64,000 nucleotides of DNA, from assembly GCA_002197995.1 (NCBI GenBank), contig NGZR01000003.1, positions 248,001 through 312,000 of the forward strand. The letters run 5' to 3'. Shown one piece after another: positions 45,403 through 57,605 of the stretch. The translations under genes and the position numbers were made by a program. This DNA comes from Gaeumannomyces sp. JS-464. Taxonomy: Eukaryota > Ascomycota > Sordariomycetes > Magnaporthales > Magnaporthaceae. Under the pieces are notes generated by a model, which searched no databases, was not told the origin of the DNA, and worked only from the letters and a program-made list of their open reading frames with translations. Each line of letters opens with the position of its first letter. Position 1 is the first letter of the stretch.

Positions 45403-47926
45403 ATTGACTACTAGACATGTTTTGCTGGGGCGGGGCCCATGATACCTTTCGCTTCTACTGTCCTGATCTTTGCCTCATTACCAGCTTATGTCTTTTGCTG
45501 TCTCTTTTTCTCTCTCTTATGTCTATGGAGCAACATGGTGCATTTATCGTCTTGCCTTTTGGGAGTCTTGTTTTGTTTTGTTTGCCTTGTTTCGACCGAC
45601 CCTTTGGCAGTCATGCTCACACGGCGTATCTCCATACTTGGTATTCCTCCGGAGTCGGATGCTCTGGCCTTTCAGCCTGTTTTGTCATAATGCATAGTGT
45701 GGATGAGAAGCGAAAAAACGATACATTGGGGTGGAGATTGGGGGGAATCGGTTACACGCGACCACGCGCTACGTGTCGCGACGGGGTTTCTATCGAGCCA
45801 TTGGGGAGGGATGGGGCGTTGTCAACCAAGCCCTCCATTCTGGGTTCTCCATACATCAATGAATGCCTATTTACTTGCAAACGAAGGTCCGGGTGAAGCT
45901 CTGCGTGTTGTTTGTCTGGCCAGGCCTTTATGTATCTTGTGTTTAATACCTGTGCGAATCTGCCAAATACTGGAGCTTGAGGGTGGTTGGGGGGATCTGT
46001 CATTAAACGCGTCAAAAGGGCGGAAGGAAGCGCGTTCCGCGTTGCGCGTCGTGTCTGACGTGGCTTCTTTTCGCGTTTTGGCGCGTGCCCGTCAATTCCT
46101 GACGGGGTGCGGGGAATGCGCCCAATTAAGTTTCAAGCTACGTGCCTACCTAGGTATAGAGTCACCACCACGCAGCGGGTTGACGTAACGGCCGCCATCG
46201 ATCTCGATCTTTGTGTACTGTACTGTACCTGCGCCTCACATAAGCTTCTGGCCAATGAACGAGCCGGCGGCGGCTGAAAAAGCGGATTGGTTCAGGCGCA
46301 TGACTTGCATTTGGTGCTTGCTTGCGTGCTTTGCTTGCTTGCTTTGCTTGCATGCTGTGAAACTTGTTTGCGCGCCAAATGCGCCATCGCTTGCCTGCCT
46401 GCCTGCCTGCCTCAAAGCCGCGGGGGTTGGTGGTGGTGACATGACATGATATGACATTTACCTAGGTAGGTACCTATCAAATAGGGCAACTTTCCCACCG
46501 TCTCGACGAGACAGGGCCTCCCCTCTTTACGGTTAACCGATATGGTTATTTCTGTGTCTGTTGGCGTCCTCCTCCTTCCTCATCTCGACCCTCCATCCAT
46601 GATGCCAGTCCTTCTCTTCCCCGTTCTCGATGCCGCAGATGTGAAACGGCTCCCGAGCGCCCGAGGTTCAAGGCCTGGCATTCCCAATTCCCCTCTTTGG
46701 CCACGTTTGTGCTGGTTGGGCCCTGCCCAACGGCCCGCCATGCCGACGAGCCTGATCTGATCCGAGCTGGCCGGTCGCCGTTGCCGTCCAGGTGATCCTG
46801 GCGACGACAAGGCTGACCGGGCCAGACAGAACAGCCCATGTTTCTAGCTGGCAGTAGCTGTCCCAAAGTGGTTCCTTCTGAAGCAAATTGGACGCCTTGG
46901 TGCTTGAGAGAGGAAATCTCTGTAAATTCCATTGCAGCCATCTCCATCTCCCTCTGCAGATTGAAGCGAACGTAGGCCCGTCGTCGTGCCCGCCACGGCG
47001 AGGGAGGCTATATGCTGCCATATGTACATGCACAGACAAGATCCCGATCATTGACGTCAAAAGCCGCAACTACCTGCCCAGCCTCGACCAGCCCAGAATC
47101 CCACCGACCCAGAATGGAAAACCAATGACCGCTCCCGCCGATCAGAAAACTCCCACCCATCAGCGTTTCCCATCATCGTCTGCCTCGGAACCGACCCAAT
47201 CCTCCTCCTCCTCCTCCTACGCCTATCCCCGCTTCTCCCGCAGGTCCCGCCGGGTGGTGAGGGTGGCGGAAACGAACGCCAAGTCCATCGCTCAATGGGG
47301 AAAAAAATAAAAAAAAATAATAGTGTAATAATGCTGAATTTTCGGGGGCAACCAAATGACCTTGGTGGGGCCATATTCTTCTGGCTGAAACGGGCACAGG
47401 GACTCTTTCTTTGTAGGACGACCGAGGAACACACAAAGGGCGACAGAAACACAAGATTGTAAACAATAATCGAGGCCCGCGAGCCGTTTCTTTCGCTTCT
47501 GGAGAACCAAATGGCAAGGGGAAGGACGACTGACTACCCAAATAAAACGCCTCCCTCGCCATTTTGCGTGCGTGTGTGTATTTTCCGTCCTCGTCCCCCT
47601 GCACCCCCCCCCCCCCCCCCCCCCCCACCAGAAAATAAGAATAAGAGTGACAAGAAAGGCTGGGTTAAAAGTAAAAAAAGATTGAGGTGCCAACCAACGT
47701 GTACGATGGCAGGGCAAATCTTGGGGAAAATAAAATGAGCGAGAGCTGCGACAAGGGGTATGGTGCGCTCTTCCACCGAATGGAAATACATCTCCAAGGA
47801 ATAGAAAAAAGAAGAAGAAATCATCATACTCGTACAAAATGCGATTATCCGAACCACGAACAGGGATAGGAAGGGTGCTTGCCTATCACGTCACTTTTCT
47901 TTTTTTCCGGCCACACATGCCCATTA
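45403..47926. other. Convergent intergenic region
   Basis: About 2.5 kb hold the 3' ends of two convergent genes, two CCTAGGT motifs (46149 and 46461), a TGCC/TTGC-rich stretch near 46330-46415 and a 23-base C run. No coding region is supported. Confidence 0.5.
47604..47626. repeat. Poly-C run of 23 bases
   Basis: An uninterrupted cytosine run in intergenic DNA; its exact length is likely unreliable. Confidence 0.9.
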
Positions 47927-50257
47927 TCATAGCGCCTTGCCAACACCCGCGCTCTTGACGCTCCCGCTCCTCGACGCCTGCTGCGCGCTGTGTCCGCCGA
48001 GGCCTCGCGTCGGGCTCTCGCCCCTCTCGATAGGACTGATAGGGTCATGGCGGTTGGCGGGGCCGACGTCCGGCCCGGGGTCGCTCCAGTCGCCCAGGCT
48101 GCTGACGCCGCTCGAGTACTTGGACGACACGCTTCCATCCCGCTGACGCGCCGCTTCGGGCTTCTGTATGGCGCCGCTGTTGTTGGTCGTGCTGCTCAGT
48201 CGCGGCACGTCGCTGCTGCCCGCCGTGCTCACGTTGCTGCTCGTCACCCGGCCCAGCAGCTCCGGCCGCTCCAGGTCGAACGGGTCCGACCGGAACTTGT
48301 TGCGCGCGTCTGGAAGCTGTCCATGCTGTTGACCGACTCCCGGTTGTAGTAGCTGTCGGTGGCCCTCGTGTAGGCGTTGGTAGAGCCACCAGCCGCGGCA
48401 GCTCCCGCGGCCGACACCGACGGGCCCCGCGACCGCCTCACGTCAGACACGTAGGTCGACGGCTTGGCGGCCACCGGCGGCTTGATCGCGTTGGCGTCCG
48501 AGAAGGGGTTCATGGCGGGGCCGCCCGTCACGACCTGGAGCGGCGGTGGCTTGGCGCTCTGGTGCGGCAGCGCGTTGGCGTCGCTGAAGGGGTCCTCCTT
48601 GCCGCCGCTGCTGTTGTTGAAACTCAGGCCGAGGGCGCCGAGGAAGTGGTCGCCTGACGAGGCGCTGCCGTTGCGGCTCGCGCGCTTCCGCTGCGCCTCC
48701 CGCTGCAGCTGGCGGTCGTCCATGCCCAGGAGCGTCAGAAGTCGGGCTGGGCGCCGTTGTTGTTGGCGCTCGTCATGGACGCCTTCTGCTGCTGCACGTC
48801 ACGGAACGGATCGTCCGGGCCCCTGTCGGCTTCGCGGCCTTTGCGCCAGCCGGCAGCCATGCCGCTGAACCAGCCGCCGTTGCCACCACTCGGGCCCTTG
48901 GACGCGGTGCTGCCCGAGCGGAGGGGACGGCAGCGGCGCTCTCCATAAACTGCGAGTTGCCACGGTTCATGTTGACGCCGCCCGACGAGCCTCCGGCGCT
49001 GCGGGACGACAGGATCGATCCCACGCGCCTCGCATCTTGGCGAATCCATATCCCAGCGAAGCCTTGAGCTTCTCGGCACGGGGCGTCGGCCCGATGCTGC
49101 CGCGGTTGATGATGTAGGCCGAAGTGTTCTTCTCGGACGGGAACCTGCTGTTGTTAGGACCGGGGGAGAGGGGGTCAGGAGCGTGCTCCGCCGCTTCCTC
49201 AGCTTCTTCCTCAGGAACCAAATCAGAAACGCGATGAGGGCGAGGAGCAGCGCACGCCCGCGACGCCACCCGCCACCGCGATGGTTGTGGTGCTGGCGCC
49301 CCCGCTCTCCTGCGCAATAGCACTGACTTGCGGGCTGCCGGTGACGGCGCTGCCCCCTGCTGCGGCGGCATCGGTCGGGTTCGCGGTACCGATGGTCGTT
49401 ATCAGGGGAAAGTTCTCGCGGGGGAGTTCTCCGCGGCAGGCGGCGTAGTGGTGGCCGTCCCCGTGCCCACTGGCGAGGGCGAGGGAGACGAGCTGGCCGA
49501 CGGCCTTGAATTGCCGGCCGGGGGAGGGGGAGCCGTGGCGGCTGTGGAGGGTTGCAGGTCATCAGCAGCTATGCTAGACACGTTGGGCTGGGCCGACGGG
49601 GCCGGCGCAGGTGTTTGGTTCTCGGGGATGACCGAGAACCTGGCTATCGAAGTGCTAACAGACGGCGACGGTGGCGGCGCCGCCTGCGGGGGGTGTTCTG
49701 CGACGTAGCGCCAGCCCGGCTCCGTCACTGGCCGCAGAGCTGGTCCCTTCCGCGCCTCCGTTCTGCACCTCAGGCAGAGGCGAAGAGGAAGCTGCTGGCG
49801 TTGGGATCACGACTGGCGGCGGAGGCGGCGGAGCGGCTGAAGACGCTACCGGGGCGGGTGAAGGAGACGATGGAGATGGTGAGGGAGATAATGGAGCGGG
49901 CTGAGCCGCGGGTGGTGTTATTTGTGCAGGTGGTGGTAATGGGCTCGAAGAGGTCTGGGCTGGGGGTGGCGGCTGTTGCTGTTGAGGGGGTGGTGGTGGT
50001 GGCGGCGGTGGTGGTGGTGCAGGTGCCGTCGTACTGAATGTCTGCTGCGGCGGTGCTACATTCGTGTTCCTGGCGGGCGGCGCGGTGGTCCTCGTCTGCT
50101 GAGTGCGTCCGCCGTTGCCGCCGCCGTTGTTGTTCCCGTTCCCGTTGTTGTTGTTGTTACCTCCGCCTCCGCCGCCAGCGTTCCTGGGGATGGCGGTACA
50201 CCTCTTGCCGTTGATCTGAGTGAAGAAAGCCCCCGCCGGGAGGTTTGCGTTGGACAT
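47927..50257 (-). CDS. Single-pass membrane protein with Pro-rich ectodomain and DPF/NPF-rich tail, unknown function
   Basis: I do not recognise a named family. The start at 50257 gives MSNANLPAGAFFTQINGKRC and TAIPRNAG, without a classical signal peptide; an upstream in-frame ATG lies at 50344. A long Pro/Ser/Thr-rich region with Asn/Gly and poly-Pro runs follows. Then a transmembrane helix near 49200-49310 (ALLLALIAFLIWFLRKKLRK) has a basic stop-transfer. The presumed cytoplasmic tail has a conserved-looking patch INRGSIGPTPRAEKLKASLG, then DPFRD, DPFSDANA, NPFSDANA and DPFDLERPELLG motifs and ends with Ser-rich sequence and stop 47927. DPF/NPF motifs bind endocytic adaptors in other systems. 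Several frame changes occur (near 49690, 49410, 49260, 49030, 48920, 48740 and 48310). Topology and endocytic link are inference. Confidence 0.6.
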
Positions 50258-53200
50258 GTTGGCCGGGCGGCCGTCCAGGAGCCGACTTGCGGTCTGGCCG
50301 GGTCGTATATCGGTCGAGTGTTTTCGGTCGAGTTCCAGTGACAATCGAGTCGTGTGTTTCGGTCGTCTTCGTCTTCAGACGCCGCGCGCTGAAGGAAAGT
50401 GTTGCTTGGTTCTGGCGATTCCAGTCGCCCGTGTGGAAACGAAGGGTTGCGCAAGGAAACAAAAAATTGCACGAGAAGGCTTGCCAGAAGTGAAGAGAGA
50501 ATAAAGGAAAAAAGAGGCCTCTGGGGCCGGTCAAGTCATATCGAGACCATGAATATGATGCGAGGGAGGGCAGGCGGCGGACCAATGTTTCTCGCTGCCT
50601 TTAGCCGCGCAGAAAGGAAGGCCGAGTTTGAATGCGGGGAGAATGAGGACGAGATCGCGAAGCCGCAGGAGCGGGAGAGGAGACGGAGATGGATGTGGGA
50701 GAGGGAGGAGGAGTAGGGGTGGAAGGGCGAGCAGCCGGGCCGGCGACATGCAAGACCCCTGGCGCTGCTCTCGACTAAGTTGGCAGGTCCCGACGGGGTC
50801 TGCGGTCTGCGCCGTGGCTGTCGACTCTCTGTTCAACAGTCGACAGCCAGGGGGCCCTCCGCCAGGGGTCCCGGCGGCGAGGGAGTCGAGTGGTGGGGCA
50901 CGGGCATTGAGACCAGCAGCGTGGTGGAGGGGCTTGATCGTTGTTTGATGGGAGGCCACGGCCGCGCTGATTGGCTGCGCGCCACGCCAAGGTGGCCATC
51001 CTCACAGCACGTCGGGACGCTAGCAGAGCGGGGCCCTGCTGGGGCCTGCGTGTGGGCCCAACTGTGCAGTAGCGCGGTTGGAGAGCCGCATCTGAGGCGA
51101 TGTGCAACCCCACTGCCTTCCCAACTGGGCCGCCAACCCATGCCCAGGCGTGGGGCGTGGGGCTCACGGGCGCCGGCCGCCCATGTTCTGCGACAATCTG
51201 AGGCACGACTTCCAACGGGCAACCCTGGCTAGCCGTGCTGCAGCCCATTTGCCGACTGTACATGCCTTTCGCTCTTTGGTGCCTTTCCACCACGACGCTG
51301 CACCGCATCGCGACAATTTTTGCTACGTTGATCCAAAGGTCGGCGGGCCGAGATTGATTGATATTCACATCCAACTTGCCTTGGTGGCCACCAACTAACT
51401 ACCTACCCGTCTACTATCATTCGATAGTCTGCCATTCCAAGCACGAGCGCGATCTATTGGCCACCGCCTAGCCCTCACCCCGCTTTCCCCCGTCCCTTGG
51501 CCCCCTTCCTTATTTGTCTCTGGCCTCGCTCGCTAGCGGCCGGCTAGTCATCGGCTGCAACGTGATGGCGCCCAAGAAAAGAAGCCCCTCCCTGGCTATC
51601 ATCCTGCCAAGCAACCCGCCCCGTGGAATCGCCGCCACAATATCTTTGGGACGCACACAGGCGGCTGACAGGATAACTTCCACGAGCATGCCTGCCACAC
51701 GCGCCAGATCGGATGGTGGCGATGCATGCCGCCTTCCTTAACCTTCTGGCGGGCCATCCCATCAGAAGGCCAGGTGCGTCTCTCGCCGGCTGCGTTGCAT
51801 GGCCGTCGTCTGCTGTGCGCGACCAGCCTGCACAGATTGCACTGCCTGCCTGCACCTGGGGTTTCATGAAGCACGTTTTGGATCCGTGTTTGGTTTCGCT
51901 GCCGCTGCATTCTGACCTGCTGCGAGACGTCGATATGCCAACACACGGGCCCTGCACGCACGACTGCTTGGTAGCCGTCGTAGAACATGCCCAAGTGCCT
52001 GATGGTTTTCCATTCGATGAATCCTGCGCTAATGCTGTGCGCGGTCGGGACCCATCCGTTTTGCCTAGATCGTGGCGTTCAATCATGGAACAAGCGGTCG
52101 GCATAAACAGTGGCGCCGCACTCTTCGCAGCTTGAGTGGTGCCGTGCGGGCCTGGCCGGTCCAAGCAGGATGATCCCCGTGGCCTGGGCATCCCTGGCCC
52201 GTCATGGGACTGGGAACAACAGGCCCTGCCTGTCGCTCCCTGCCCGACCTCCACCCGCGAGTGTGCGATCTTGCTATCGGCGGCGGCGGAGACCGGGTTG
52301 CACTCGCTCGACTGTTTCTCGCTCTCTCGCCCAATCAAGAGAAGGGTCGAGCTGGCGGACTCAGCCTTCCACAATGCCTCCACACGGACAGAACCCACAT
52401 CGCGAGGGCATCATCACACCAGGCCTCAAGAAACTCGCGCACGGCTTGGCGGCAGTGTAACGACAAGATGCACCGCCATCGCGACTGGCCAGATGAAATT
52501 CACCTCATACAATATGTACGTAGCAGTATGCAGGTGATGCTCGGTGCTACGTGTGTGTCCAGATGGATCAGCACGGTCCTCGGGCTGCGCTATATTCCTT
52601 ACCTGCTCGCTGTCGGATCCTCCTACTCCTTGAGACGGAGGATTTTTGGATGGAAGCAACCCCCTTCTAGAAGGACTTTTGGTCCCAGGGCTCCGATTGG
52701 CGTGGAAGGTAGCAGGACTTTGGGCGGTTCCACCTGTTGTTTCTTGGAGAAACATACACGTGGGGTCTACCAGAATACCACGCATGGGGTCGTCGCCCCT
52801 AGCTGGAGCTGCCGAGTAAAATTGACCCTCGCGATCTCTGCTCTTCTCTCTCCTTTTCTCCCCTTCTTGGATCGCAGCTATCAGGTGCTGACTCCATCCC
52901 TGCCTTCTCGGCCGATAGCTGCCTGCTCAACTAGGCATCCGGTAGGGTTGTGTAGTCGCGGCAGTTCATAATAGTATCAGTTAGTGGAGAGCGATGTGAA
53001 AGAGCGGGCGGACGAAGCGGGGCGTGGCTTGGCCCTAGGAGGCAAAAGGGGGGCGGAGGCGCAAAGGGGGCCCGAGTCGGTGTCACCGGGCCCCTGGGAC
53101 TTGTATGTAGCGCGTGCTGCCGTCGTTTCCCTCGTTCTCTCTGGAGGAAACGTTTGCTGGTTGCCACGCGCTCCGCGCACGGCCGAGAGCCAGGGCGCGC

Positions 53201-54226
53201 GTGCCCAGGTCCCGTCTGTATCAAACGCGGGTAAATCCCGATCGTAGGCGATACCAGAGGTCCTGATGCTTGGTATGGGCCAATGGGCCCATTCGACCCT
53301 CGGGTCTTTTTCCCAAGATCGAGCTGCGCCGAGCTGGGGAGGCCAGCACAGCCTGGGCTGGGGTAGAGGCCGACGCCCGTTACATCACGATCCTCGCTTC
53401 TTGTTCTCGTTTGGCTGAGCGAGCGGCGAACATGGCGGGCAGCGGGCGCCAATGCCAATCAGTGCCCCAAAATAGGGCGCCCAGTCGGGGTGGAGGGTCT
53501 TCTTTTTTTGCGGGGAGGGACAAGGAGGAGAGGCATGGGCAGCACTGACGCGAGACATTTATGCTTCTGCAGCAGATTGCACCCACTCGAGGCCCTCGGG
53601 GGAAAGGGGGAGAGACGGAGGACGAGAGGAGAGGCAAAAGAGCAAGGCACCCAAGACGGACAGGTCGGACGGCGTGCGACCTTGATTGCGAATTGCTACC
53701 ACGTCGCCGGGCCAGGTAAGGGGAGAAGGAGGGCACGTTTGGCGGTTTAGGTTCAACATAGTGATGTCGAGCCCCTCTGCAGCAGCCGTATGACGCTGCT
53801 TTTGGCTTTGGCCCGAAGCACTGGCTCCACCACGGTTGGAGGTGAAGTCACCAGTCACCCTCTAACTTTGATTGCTGTGGGCGGCCATCGAGGACCCCGC
53901 TCCATCTCGCTCGACGCCATCCAACGGGACGGGGAAAGCACGGTTCGGTACGCTGCAGCTCCCAGGCCTGGGGGCGGATTGATTGATTGACAGCCAGCAG
54001 AAGCAGCGCCAATCCACCGCCTCGACTGCACCACCACCACCACCACCAACAACGACAACGGCCGCTGCTATTGACGCCGCCCCGTCTCCCTCCTTTCACA
54101 ACACACTCTCTCTGTCTCTCGTTTTCCCTTGAGCTCACAGAAACCGACCCCGCCCGCCACCCCGACCCAACTTCTTCCCCTTGGCGGCTGCCTCAAACAC
54201 CTGTCGGCTCTGCTTGCCCTGCCAGC
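50258..54226. other. Divergent intergenic region
   Basis: Nearly 4 kb between two divergent genes of unknown function. A 284-codon minus-strand frame (51544-52398) lacks recognisable motifs and was not accepted. I see no RNA gene. Confidence 0.45.
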
Positions 54227-56713
54227 ATGTTCGGCGGGTACGTGGGCTACGGCTTTGGTGAGTTTTGCTGTCCTTTTGTCTGGGTTGTGCATGCCCAGCC
54301 AGTCCATCGAGACAGCCAAGAGCACGGACGCGTTGGTGGTATCGGCGCGACGCACGCACTCACGCACGTACCCAACGCACATCTTTCTTGATTACATTTT
54401 GCCCTTTCTCTTTTCCTCTTTGGACCCTTCTGATATCTCTCGTCTCCATCGTCGTTGTTGCCCGCCTGACTCCGAGTTGCATCCATTGGGTCCGTTTCAG
54501 CCAAGCCAAGTGGCAGGAAACGCGCCCACGGAACGAGCATCTGGCTGTCTGCATTGTCCGCGTATCGATGCTGTCTGCCCACTCTGTCAAGCCACCTCTC
54601 TGTCCTGGTCCTTGGTGTGAATGCGCATTCCCCTCGCGTGTGAATGCCCATTGATTGGTTGGTTGCTGGCCCGACATGATTGGCCCCCTGCTCTCTCCGG
54701 CCGGCTCCAGGTTTTCTGTCTGATCGACCTACCTCGGCCGTCTTCTTGCGTGCTTCCTTGGCCTACCGCGCCCCGGATCCTCGCCGGCCCGGCTTTTGTG
54801 CCTCGTATGTTGTTGCTGACGCCACGATGACATCCAAGTCCCTGTCGCGCCGCCGTCCAGGCCGCCCCAGGATGTCCCGCCTCCCACGCCAGTCAACCTC
54901 CCCAGCTACTGCCCGCGCGTGGCTGACGATGGTGGCGGCGACAGCGCCCCAGCATCTCTGACGGCACTGCTGCAGACCATCATCCGCCCGCCCGAGGTGG
55001 CTGACAGGCATTTCAAAGCCCTGGGCGTCCACGTGACTCCTGACGTCGGCCTCGACGTCCTCATCCCGGACCCGGCTGCCGTTCCCGATTTTGCGGCCTG
55101 GGATGAGCTGTCCTTCACGCAGGCTTGTGACTCCAATCAGTCCACAAGAGTGCGCCTCAACAACGCAACTTGTCCCCGGCGTCCAGGCCTACCACGAGCG
55201 CGTCAAGGAGCTGAGCACCCCCACAGACCGCCTTCAGGACGGTACGCCGCCTACAGCCCGTCCGGGGCCAGCCGCAGGCACGACTGGGAAAACTCGTACG
55301 AGTTCTTCCGCCCTGGAGTCCTGCTCCGGCTTCTGGGACGACACGTCGGCCCCACCCGAACCAAGGCGACCAAACGACGACCCAAATGTGCTGGCGGTGA
55401 CACCCAAGCCAGCGCCGCCCAAGTTCTGCGCAACTGGTGCCGGATCTTCGATGCCCCCGAGATCCGCTCAACCTCATAAATGCCTTTCTAAAGCTGGTCG
55501 CCTACGACTTTGGTTGCAATGTGAGCGGCTCAAGAGTCGAGCCCCGGCGTACCTGAAACTTGTCTACGCTCCCCGCCCAGCGCCAGAGGAGGTCCTGCAA
55601 CCGCGCCGCTCGGCCACGACGGCCTCCCACGTCCAAGTGAGCCGAACGCCCCGCCTGCCGCCGTCCCAGAAGCGAGCTCCACCCCGGCCCCCGCTCTTCC
55701 GGCCGGAGCAGCTATTTCATCTCGGCCTGCCAGTTTGTCTTTCGCACTCCAACGCGCGAGGCGGCGCGAGCCGGAATCGTCGAGGGCCCGCTGGCTGCCG
55801 TCTCGGCGCGGCACACGACTAGTTTCAGCCCCCGGGACGCATCCGACCCGTCCAACGGCAGCAGCGACAAGGAGTCCGTCATGGACATCGCGAGAGATCG
55901 TGGCGGCGCTGTTGACGGCCCAGCACCGCGCGCGGGAGGGCCGTGTTGAGAGACGCGTGGGCGTGGGTGCCTGGTGGACCACTCGGCGGCGCTGGGGCGG
56001 TGGCGAGGGAGGCCCCATCGGGCGCGAGGTCGACTCGAACTCGGCTACCTCGACAACCACCAGCAACGGCTTCATTAGCACCATCATCCCTGTCCGCGCC
56101 ACTTCTGCGGCGACAACGACGGCGGCCGCTACCGCTGCTGGCCCTGGCGATGAAGCCGTCAAGCCGGTGATGACACCCGCTGAAGGTACTGGCTCGCCTA
56201 GCTCGGTGCCGCCCCTTGCCCCAACCCCAAGCAACGCCTTCAACGTGCCACCAGGGCAAAGGCCGGTTTTATCTTTCGTCACAGCAGCAGCTGGGCGCAA
56301 GAGCCCGCACCACCACCCGTGCCGTCGCTCTCGAGCGCGGGCAGCGGTCCAAGTCTCGACGGACGACGCTGGCCATCTACGACAGCTACCGGCATGGTGC
56401 GGCCCCCCGTCGTCTTGGGACAGGAAGGTGCGGTACAGCGCCAATCGGCCGTGCGCCCGGCGCCGACTACGACGACGTCTTTGTCATCAGCGCCGTGTTC
56501 CACCACATGTCTATACTGCGCGTGCGGTGCCTCAGCGCCTGCTCCGGGTGCTCGAAGGAGCGCCAGATGAGGCGGCGGCGGCAGGAGCTGGGGCAACTCG
56601 AGTCTTTCGCAGCCGCTGGTCGACTTCTTCCTCGCGACGACCGCGTCGCGGGCATGAAGCTGGTCTGGGCCATGATGGCGTACCTCATGCGCAAGGCGAC
56701 GACGTTGATGTGA
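54227..56713 (+). CDS. Unknown conserved-looking protein with long first intron, frame-disrupted
   Basis: No family is recognised. A tiny first exon (54227-54257) encodes MFGGYVGYGF and ends at GTGAGT. The best acceptor is AAG at 54836-54838, giving a 581-bp intron that joins in phase to VPVAPSRPPQDVPPPTPVNL. Then come SLTALLQTIIRPPEVADRHF, HVTPDVGLDVLIPDPAAVPD, QLVPGVQAYHERVKELSTPT, YAAYSPSGASRRHDWENSYE, a block around VFRTPTREAARAGIVEGPLA, SVMDIAREIVAALLTAQHRA, a Thr/Ala/Pro-rich stretch, and a C-terminal DYDDVFVISAVFHHMSILR and MKLVWAMMAYLMRKATTLM before stop 56711. Successive blocks lie in different frames, needing about eight single-base corrections. The ordered blocks and splice fit argue for a real gene; its role is unknown. 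Confidence 0.5.
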
Positions 56714-57605
56714 AGATGGATGGTACTTGAGGGCAGGGCTAGCCTGGGGGAAAGATGAAATAATAATAAAGCATGCTTTTCCGCCGACTCCTGCCGCTTC
56801 CTCGGCGCCTCTATTATAGACTCGTCTCGTAGTGACGAGGCGTAATACTCTAGGAGGATACCTAGCATTGCTTCTACCGACCGGGCCTTATGCTACTGTA
56901 ATTCGTCCTAGAAAGGGCTGACAACACGATGGCTCATGATCCTTCCGACTCTTTTGCTTACATTGTTCGGTGAAGGCGCGAAGTGGCGGTGATGGAGTCA
57001 CAGTACTACTTGTGCCTTCCCAATGGTATCACCGTGTAGCCGTTAATCTCATTCGCTCCGCTTCTTTCGCTGAACATGGGCCTTGCTGGGTTCGGCCACT
57101 ACCTCTCGGTCAAGACGTCTGTTTCTCGGTGTGCTACGAGCAGCCGTACACGGCACAACCGCCTCTTTACATACTCATCACGTCGCGATCGACGCCACAC
57201 CCCGTACACCCAAGGACAGGCGTTTTCCGGCCGGACTGTTTGGTCTGCCTCACGCCGTAGCCGCCGACTGACATGCTTCCATATAAATAACAGAGAAGAG
57301 GGACTGAAGCAGAGGGGCTAAGGCGGACCGGATCCCATTTCTATCTACTTCCTACCTACGCCTAAGCCTTCTACAAGAATTTGATAGGTGCTTTTTTTAC
57401 AGTTGAAATCTGCGCACCCCACAAGTCTACGCCCGTCCCGAATGTTGTCGGCCAGTTTACAGGAGCAGCGCGGCCTCATCCATCCAGATCCTCTCAAGAC
57501 AGCTCGGACCGGCCGGACGGATTGCATTCGCCTCCTCAGTCTCACCGCGCCAGGTCCGTCTCGCCACGGCGGGACAGCCCCGACCCGCAAGAGGACCCGG
57601 AACTT
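56714..57605. other. Intergenic region upstream of the membrane protein gene
   Basis: About 900 bases between two tandem plus-strand genes. AATAATAAA near 56760 may be a polyadenylation signal for the upstream gene. Nothing else is supported. Confidence 0.45.

Noticed and set aside
51544..52398. 284-codon open frame on the minus strand
   Set aside because: Composition follows base bias, no domain or signal is visible, and no homologous family is recalled.
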